From VYDC01 sp034420495 (GTDB lineage: Bacteria > Chloroflexota > Dehalococcoidia > UBA2979): a DNA stretch of 5,699 bases. The DNA is taken from NCBI GenBank assembly GCA_034420495.1, contig DAOULG010000253.1:1-5699 (forward strand), in the 5' to 3' direction. Each line of letters opens with the position of its first letter. The first letter of the stretch is position 1. Shown here one piece after another: positions 1 through 3,931 of the stretch. The notes under the pieces were generated by a model that saw only the letters and a list, made by a program, of their open reading frames with translations, was not told where the DNA came from and made no database searches. Made by a program: the position numbers and the translations under genes.

Positions 1-174
1 GGACGCAGGCGCCACTACGGCGTGCCGTGGCGCCCGGTCGACGCGGGGACCCCCGCCTGCGACCTGAGCCCGGCGCCGCTCCTCGGCGAGCACACCCGCG
101 AGGTCCTCGGCGATCTGCTCGGCCTCGACGCCGCAGCGCTGGATGAGCTCGACGCCGCCGGCGTCTTCACCTAG
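1..174 (+). CDS. CaiB/BaiF family (family III) CoA-transferase, C-terminal fragment
   Basis: Reading frame 1 is open from the window edge to a TAG at 172-174 and gives the last 57 residues of a protein whose start lies outside the window. The tail holds PAPLLGEHTREVLGDLLGLD followed by a helix ending in DELDAAGVF. This is the characteristic C-terminus of family III CoA-transferases (pattern aP.LGeHt.eVL.elLG...e.i..L...Gv). Members move CoA between acyl-CoA thioesters and free acids such as carnitine, formate, oxalate or succinate, and they act in the cytoplasm as interlocked dimers. The catalytic Asp lies far upstream and is not visible, so substrate and activity cannot be judged. The gene converges on a crotonase-fold gene 82 bases away, which fits an acyl-CoA catabolic neighbourhood. 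The family assignment is fairly secure because the LGEH motif is distinctive; the substrate is unknown. Confidence 0.85.
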   Translation, partial: GRRRHYGVPWRPVDAGTPACDLSPAPLLGEHTREVLGDLLGLDAAALDELDAAGVFT

Positions 175-256
175 ATGCCCCAGTGGGCGCGGACCGCCTC
201 GCCGGCGAGTCCCCGGGCCGTCCTCGGGCGCGGCACGCCGTGGTCGCGGCGCCCCG

Positions 257-973
257 TCAGGCTGCGCCGCCGAGCGCCCCGACACGCCAGGCGCCGGTCG
301 CCCCCTCGTCGACGAGCCGCAGCGTGCGCGAGAGGATCGCGGGCACGGCATCGGCGATGCGCTCGGCCGCGCGGCGCCCGCTCGCCACGAGCTCGGCGTC
401 GGGGACCACCATGCTCGCGAGCCCGGCCTCCACCGCCTCGCGGCCGGAGAGCGGGATGCCGAGCAGCAGGTAGCTCTTCGCGCGCATCGGTCCCATCACG
501 TGCCCGATGCGGCGCAGCCACGCGTCGTCCGCGAAGCCCCCCATGCGGGGCTCCGGCTCCGAGATGCGCGCGCCCTCGGCGGCGATCACGATGTCGGCCG
601 CGGCCGCGATCTGCGTGCCGGCCCCGATGCAGTGGCCGTGCACGAGGCTCACCACCGGCTTCGGGAAGAGGTCGATGCGCTTCGCGATGCGGTACATCTC
701 GGCCACGTTCCCGGCGGGCCGGATCCCCTGCTCCGCGTAGCGATCCATCTCGTCCCTGTCGAGGCCGGCGCAGAAGCCGCGGCTCCCCGTCCCGCGGAGC
801 AGGACGACGCGGACCGCCTCGTCGCGCTCCGCCTCATCGAGCGCCGCGTCCATCGCGGTCAGCATCGGCTCGGTCATCGCGTTCACCTTCTCGGGCCGGT
901 TGAGCGCGATGGTGAGCGCCTCGCCCCCGGCCTCCATCGGCTCCCGCTCCACGATCAGCTGCGCATCCGCCAT
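257..973 (-). CDS. Crotonase-superfamily (enoyl-CoA hydratase/isomerase-like) protein, short form
   Basis: A 238-residue protein of the crotonase fold, which binds acyl-CoA thioesters and stabilises an enolate in an oxyanion hole. Visible motifs: LNRPEKVNAM (residues 25-33), the first oxyanion-hole segment GFCAGLD (66-72), the second, GHCIGAGTQIA (113-123), SEPEPRMGG (138-146) and the helix SGREAVEAGLASMVVP (176-191). Aligned by eye to rat enoyl-CoA hydratase, Glu164 is kept as Glu141, but Glu144 is Gln121 (exactly 20 residues earlier). That pattern fits isomerase-like or non-hydratase members better than a true hydratase. The chain stops soon after the helix ILSRTLRLVDEG, roughly 20-30 residues short of the usual 255-265; the C-terminal lobe that normally completes the trimer and active site is missing. 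I start at ATG 973 rather than the adjacent GTG at 976, because the purine run AAGGGGG sits 7 bases before the ATG. It is divergent from the hydrolase gene and convergent with the CoA-transferase. Reaction uncertain. Confidence 0.9.
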   Translation of the reverse strand: MADAQLIVEREPMEAGGEALTIALNRPEKVNAMTEPMLTAMDAALDEAERDEAVRVVLLRGTGSRGFCAGLDRDEMDRYAEQGIRPAGNVAEMYRIAKRIDLFPKPVVSLVHGHCIGAGTQIAAAADIVIAAEGARISEPEPRMGGFADDAWLRRIGHVMGPMRAKSYLLLGIPLSGREAVEAGLASMVVPDAELVASGRRAAERIADAVPAILSRTLRLVDEGATGAWRVGALGGAA

Positions 974-1008
974 CACCCCACCCCCTTCGCCCCCCCAACG
1001 GCCGTCCG

Positions 1009-1014
1009 ATTTTA
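1009..1014 (-). promoter_or_regulatory. Candidate -10 element for the crotonase gene
   Basis: On the minus strand TAAAAT matches the sigma-70-type TATAAT at five of six positions and lies in the only AT-rich island of an otherwise GC-rich intergenic region. A start site about 7 bases downstream would give a leader of roughly 29 bases before the ATG at 973. No convincing -35 hexamer is visible 16-18 bases upstream; that position overlaps the first copy of the 20-bp repeat, so an activator-dependent promoter is possible. Inference from base composition only. Confidence 0.35.
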
Positions 1015-1020
1015 ATGGGG

Positions 1021-1078
1021 GCCGTACCGGTCGCCCGGAGGTCCTGGGTGCACCGGACGCCGTACGGCCCGCCCGGAG
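1021..1078. repeat. 20-bp imperfect direct repeat in the divergent promoter region, candidate operator
   Basis: Two copies, 1021-1040 (GCCGTACCGGTCGCCCGGAG) and 1059-1078 (GCCGTACGGCCCGCCCGGAG), match at 17 of 20 bases. All three mismatches fall in the middle; the outer GCCGTAC and CGCCCGGAG blocks are identical. The copies are 38 bp apart from start to start. The right copy contains a perfect 10-bp palindrome, GCCGTACGGC (1059-1068). GGGCCGTAC at 1019-1027 also pairs with GTACGGCCC at 1062-1070 as an inverted repeat. Each copy ends or begins within about 7 bp of one of the two -10-like hexamers. This is the arrangement expected of a regulator controlling two divergent genes, but no regulator gene lies in the window. 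The repeat is seen; the binding role is inferred. Confidence 0.5.
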
Positions 1079-1082
1079 AGCG

Positions 1083-1088
1083 TAGTAT
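1083..1088 (+). promoter_or_regulatory. Weak candidate -10 element for the hydrolase operon
   Basis: TAGTAT fits the TAnnnT form of a -10 hexamer and lies 4 bases after the right copy of the 20-bp repeat. A start site near 1095 would leave about 43 bases before the ATG at 1138. It would place the in-frame ATG at 1105 too close to the transcript end, which supports the later start. No -35 match is seen. Confidence 0.25.
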
Positions 1089-1137
1089 TCCGGGGGAGGG
1101 CCGGATGCAGCCGCGCCGGCACCGGAGGGAGAGGGCG

Positions 1138-1983
1138 ATGCAGGGAACGGCGACGTCGCAGCTGAAGCGGGGCTTCGTGCTCAGCCCCCACGGGAACATC
1201 GAGTACTTCGAGGTCGGGAGCGGCGCCCCGCTCGTGATGCTCCACTCGACGCCGAACTCCTGCATGGCCTACCGCGACATCGCCCCTCTCCTCGGCGACG
1301 GGATCCGCGCGATCGCGATGAGCACGATGGGGTACGGGCAGTCCGATCGTCCTCCCGAGCCGTACACCACGCTGACCGAGTTCGCCCGCGCCGTGACCTG
1401 GCTCCTCGACGGCCTCGGGCTCGAGCGGGCGAGCATCTACGGCAACAGCACCGGCTCGCAGATCGCGCTGGTGCTCGCCGCCGAGTTCCCGGAGCGCGTG
1501 GAGAAGCTCATCGTGGAGGAGGTCTTCAACTGGGGAACCCCCTCGCGGCGCGCGGTCCACGAGCGCCTGCACCGCTACTACGAGGAGAGCGCGGACGGGA
1601 GCCACCTCCTCGACCTGTGGAGGAAGGTCGGAGGCGACCGCCCGGGCGCTGACCTGAAGCGCACGAGCGAGCGCTTCCTCAACAACCTGATCGTGAACTC
1701 CACCCAGGGGGCCGAGGTCTACGGCGCGATGGGGTGGGAGGGCGCGGGGCCCTACGCGATGACGCACCTCGACATCTGGGAGTCCGCCGCCCGCGTCCAG
1801 GCGCCGACGCTCGTGATCCACGGCACCACGAGCATGCTGGGGCGCTCGCACGAGAAGTTCCTCGCCACGATCCCGGGCGCGCGGGGCGCGCGCCTTCCGA
1901 GCACCGGCAACTTCAAGCCCGAGCAGGCACAGGACCTCTGGCTGGCGGAGGTGCGCGCCTTCCTCCGCGACGGCGGCGACTAG
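1138..1983 (+). CDS. Alpha/beta-hydrolase fold protein with an altered catalytic triad
   Basis: A 281-residue protein of alpha/beta-hydrolase size with no signal peptide, so probably cytoplasmic. The fold is shown by the strand and oxyanion loop LVMLHSTPNS (32-41), the strand and turn AMSTMGYGQSD (60-70), the nucleophile elbow GNSTGS (102-107, Ser104 as nucleophile), LVLAAEFPERVEKLIVEE (111-128), and the late strand APTLVIHG (222-229). Residues about 135-210 form a helical cap. The position of the catalytic His after the last strand reads STGNFKPEQ instead of the usual GxGHF..E, so His is Asn258. The usual acid site after HG is TTSML, with no Asp or Glu. Glu127 or Glu128 after strand 6 could replace the acid, as in haloalkane dehalogenases and relatives. 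The start ATG 1138 has GGAGG 9 bases upstream. An in-frame ATG at 1105 would add an Arg-rich extension (QPRRHRRERA) outside the fold. Four bases separate its stop from the next gene. Substrate unknown; esterase, amidase or a non-catalytic role are all possible. Confidence 0.88.
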   Translation: MQGTATSQLKRGFVLSPHGNIEYFEVGSGAPLVMLHSTPNSCMAYRDIAPLLGDGIRAIAMSTMGYGQSDRPPEPYTTLTEFARAVTWLLDGLGLERASIYGNSTGSQIALVLAAEFPERVEKLIVEEVFNWGTPSRRAVHERLHRYYEESADGSHLLDLWRKVGGDRPGADLKRTSERFLNNLIVNSTQGAEVYGAMGWEGAGPYAMTHLDIWESAARVQAPTLVIHGTTSMLGRSHEKFLATIPGARGARLPSTGNFKPEQAQDLWLAEVRAFLRDGGD

Positions 1984-1987
1984 CACC

Positions 1988-2935
1988 GTGGCCGCGACGG
2001 AGGCGGAGCGGGCGGCTGCCCTGGAGGCGATCCGCGAGCAGCTCTCCGGGGAGGTTGCGCCCCACAGGCAGCGCGTCCGCTCCGGCGAGCTCGACCAGCG
2101 CGCCGTCGGGCCGTTGCTCGACGAGGCGTTCCGGCGGGCCGAGGAGGCCGCGGCGGCGGCCGGGGTCGAGCGGTGGGAGCTCTACGCATCCATCCTGGAC
2201 GACCGCTCGCTGCACTGGGCGGACCGGCGTCTCGCGGTCAACAGGCTCCACGACCCGGCCGTCGTCCCGGAGTCCGCTGCGGCGCGCATCACGCCGGTGA
2301 TCGAGGCCGTGCTCCTCGATCCGTCGACGCGCTACAACCTGATGCTGCACACCGTGATGGCGGCCGCGATCGTGCGGGCACGCGACCCCGCCACGCCGCT
2401 CTACGCCGTCTCGCGCGAGACCGTCGACGCCGCCGTCGTCCCGTACGTGGAGCGGGGGCTGCCCGGGGGGGACGCCTACGAGGAGCAGATGCGCAACATG
2501 CGGCACTCGATGCACCTGCTCGCGACCGTGGCGCGGCTTGCGATGATCCATCCGGAGGGCGGAGCCGGAGGCGTCGGCGGCTCGCCCTACCAGTCGCTGC
2601 TCGCCGATCAGCTGGATCGCGTCATCACCCTCTACGAGGCGAACCGCGAGGCGATGGTCTCGCCCGACGTGCTCCCCGCCGAGCCCGCCGGAGCGGGCGC
2701 CCGGGAGATCGACTTCGAGCCGGCGCACCTCATGGAGCACCTCGCCGAGGCGATGGAGGAGGTGGGGCGCTCCGGCGACCCGCGCCTCGTCGCGCTCGCC
2801 GCCCGGCGGAAGGTGGCGGCGATCTTCGACGGCCTGGAGGCCGTGAGCCGTTCGTTCGGGCGCATCCCCTCACGGATCGAGGAGTACCGGGCGCAGGTCG
2901 CCTCTTTCCGGGCCGCCGCCGAACTCCCCGGCTAG
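1988..2935 (+). CDS. Conserved-looking hypothetical helical protein
   Basis: I do not recognise this 315-residue protein. It starts at GTG 1988, four bases after the hydrolase stop, and has no strong Shine-Dalgarno sequence, so it is probably translated by coupling in the same operon. The sequence is almost wholly helix-forming and rich in Ala, Glu and Arg, with no signal peptide or membrane segment and no cysteine at all. Visible landmarks are the segment RWELYASILDDRSLHWADRR (62-81), YNLMLHTVMAAAIVRARDP (116-134), a Met/His cluster QMRNMRHSMH (167-176), a Gly-rich linker GGAGGVGG (191-198), and EPAHLMEHLAEAMEE (244-258), which contains an HxxxH pair. The C-terminal half from about residue 205 alternates helices of roughly 20 residues. 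The codon pattern, with GC-rich third positions throughout, and the tight linkage support a real gene. Its function may relate to the hydrolase (partner, regulator or scaffold), but nothing in the sequence proves this. Confidence 0.85.
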   Translation: MAATEAERAAALEAIREQLSGEVAPHRQRVRSGELDQRAVGPLLDEAFRRAEEAAAAAGVERWELYASILDDRSLHWADRRLAVNRLHDPAVVPESAAARITPVIEAVLLDPSTRYNLMLHTVMAAAIVRARDPATPLYAVSRETVDAAVVPYVERGLPGGDAYEEQMRNMRHSMHLLATVARLAMIHPEGGAGGVGGSPYQSLLADQLDRVITLYEANREAMVSPDVLPAEPAGAGAREIDFEPAHLMEHLAEAMEEVGRSGDPRLVALAARRKVAAIFDGLEAVSRSFGRIPSRIEEYRAQVASFRAAAELPG

Positions 2936-2945
2936 GGCCGCCGCG

Positions 2946-2971
2946 CGTCGCCCGACCGCGGAGCGGCGACG
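2946..2971. terminator. Possible hairpin between convergent operons
   Basis: CGTCGCC at 2946-2952 pairs perfectly with GGCGACG at 2965-2971, a 7-bp stem with a 12-base loop. It lies 10 bases after the stop of the hypothetical gene, in the 86-base gap between converging transcripts. No T-tract follows on either strand, so it is not a canonical intrinsic terminator. In DNA this GC-rich such a stem can arise by chance. Confidence 0.2.
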
Positions 2972-3021
2972 GCGTCCATTCGCGCCGACGCCCGCGCCTC
3001 TCCCGGGACGGAGCTCCCCGG

Positions 3022-3891
3022 TCACGACGTCCCGGGCGCCACGCACGCCGCGGTCGTCGCGGCGGCCTCGTCGGCGAGGGCGGCGTACTGGCCCGCCAGC
3101 CGGTCGACCTCGACCGGGTAGGGCGTCGCGGGCCACCCGTCGAAGAGGGCGGCGAGCTGCTCGGCCACGACCCGCAGCGTCTCCGCCGCACCCACGAGCA
3201 CGACCGCGGCCCGGCCGCACGCCTCGCTGAACGTCGCGACCGGCGCCAGCGCCGCGGCCGACGCCAGCTGCCCCGCATCGCGGGCGACCGCACGGAGGAA
3301 GTCGGCCTGGTGCGGGAGGCTGCTGGGGGTGGCCGAGCGCGCGATGAGGGCGATCCGGCCGGACGCCTCGTCCAGCGCGCCGACCCAGGCGCGGACGGCG
3401 GCCGCGTCCTCGGCCTCGGCAGCCGCGCCCTCCTCGTCCTCTTCCTCCCCCTCGGCGCTCGCCCCCGCAGCCTCCCCGAGGCCGGGCAGGTACTGGTTGC
3501 TGACCCAGGAGCTGATGCCGCGCGCCTCCACGAGCGTCCATCCCTCGCATTCGCCGGCGCCGACCTCGACCACGTCGAGCGCCGTGCCGTCGGCCCAGCC
3601 GCCGGCGATGCGGGCGTCGGTGCGGCAGGCGGAGCGAAGGCTCACGCCATCGCCGCCGGTCGCGCCGATCGTCACCAGGGTCCCCACGAGCGAGGGGGGA
3701 GCACGATCCTGATCGTCGCTCGGAGCGGGCTCAGCGGTTGGCTCGGGGATCGCCGGAGCGAGCGCCGCGTCCTCGAGGCGAGCCGCAAGCTCGGAGAGCT
3801 CGGGAGGCGGCGGCGGACGACCGTCATCGCACGCAGCGAGGAGGAGGATCGCGCCGAGCACGGCGGGGACGAGGCGGCCCAGGCGATCCAT
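3022..3891 (-). CDS. SH3b-domain lipoprotein with acidic linker
   Basis: A 289-residue exported lipoprotein. Residues 1-21 form a lipoprotein signal: MDRLGR, a hydrophobic stretch, then the lipobox LAAC with Cys21 as lipidation site, followed by DD. A Pro/Glu/Ala-rich tether (24-66) leads to a bacterial SH3 (SH3b) domain at about 71-135, with GDGVSLRSACRTDARI, ADGTALDVV, CEGWTLV and SSWVSNQYL as its hallmark strands. SH3b domains usually bind cell-wall peptides or other surface ligands. A strongly acidic run (148-162, GEEEDEE then AEAED) joins it to a helical C-terminal domain (163-289) that I do not recognise. Cys89 and Cys115 lie in the SH3b domain and Cys225 and Cys283 in the C-terminal domain; each pair could form a disulfide outside the cell. 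The ATG at 3891 has GGGAG 8 bases upstream. The gene lies 40 bases downstream of the LRR gene, apparently in the same operon. The class is confident; the ligand is unknown. Confidence 0.88.
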   Translation of the reverse strand: MDRLGRLVPAVLGAILLLAACDDGRPPPPPELSELAARLEDAALAPAIPEPTAEPAPSDDQDRAPPSLVGTLVTIGATGGDGVSLRSACRTDARIAGGWADGTALDVVEVGAGECEGWTLVEARGISSWVSNQYLPGLGEAAGASAEGEEEDEEGAAAEAEDAAAVRAWVGALDEASGRIALIARSATPSSLPHQADFLRAVARDAGQLASAAALAPVATFSEACGRAAVVLVGAAETLRVVAEQLAALFDGWPATPYPVEVDRLAGQYAALADEAAATTAACVAPGTS

Positions 3892-3931
3892 CGCACGCGC
3901 TCCCGTCGCGGCCGGCTCCGCAGGCGCGGCG

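Noticed and set aside
198..209. Perfect 12-bp palindrome CTCGCCGGCGAG
   Set aside because: It has no loop, is a single copy, and is common by chance in GC-rich DNA. It has no position relative to a promoter that would suggest an operator.
226..254. Hairpin GGGCGC/GCGCCC between the CoA-transferase and crotonase genes
   Set aside because: It has only a 6-bp stem with a 17-base loop and no T-tract; chance is likely at this GC content.
143..1015. 290-codon open frame on the + strand
   Set aside because: It lies antisense to the crotonase gene and overlaps the end of the CoA-transferase. Its sequence is low-complexity and no family is recognisable.
1105..1107. Earlier in-frame ATG for the hydrolase
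   Set aside because: It has a GGAGG only 5 bases upstream and would add 11 mostly Arg-rich residues outside the fold. ATG 1138 has better spacing to GGAGG. It remains a possible alternative.
1012..1986. 324-codon open frame on the - strand
   Set aside because: It lies antisense to the alpha/beta hydrolase. Its product is rich in His, Arg, Ala and Val with no domain, while the + strand has the GNSTGS elbow.
1913..2740. 275-codon open frame on the - strand
   Set aside because: It is antisense to the hydrolase end and the helical protein gene, with a composition typical of a shadow frame.
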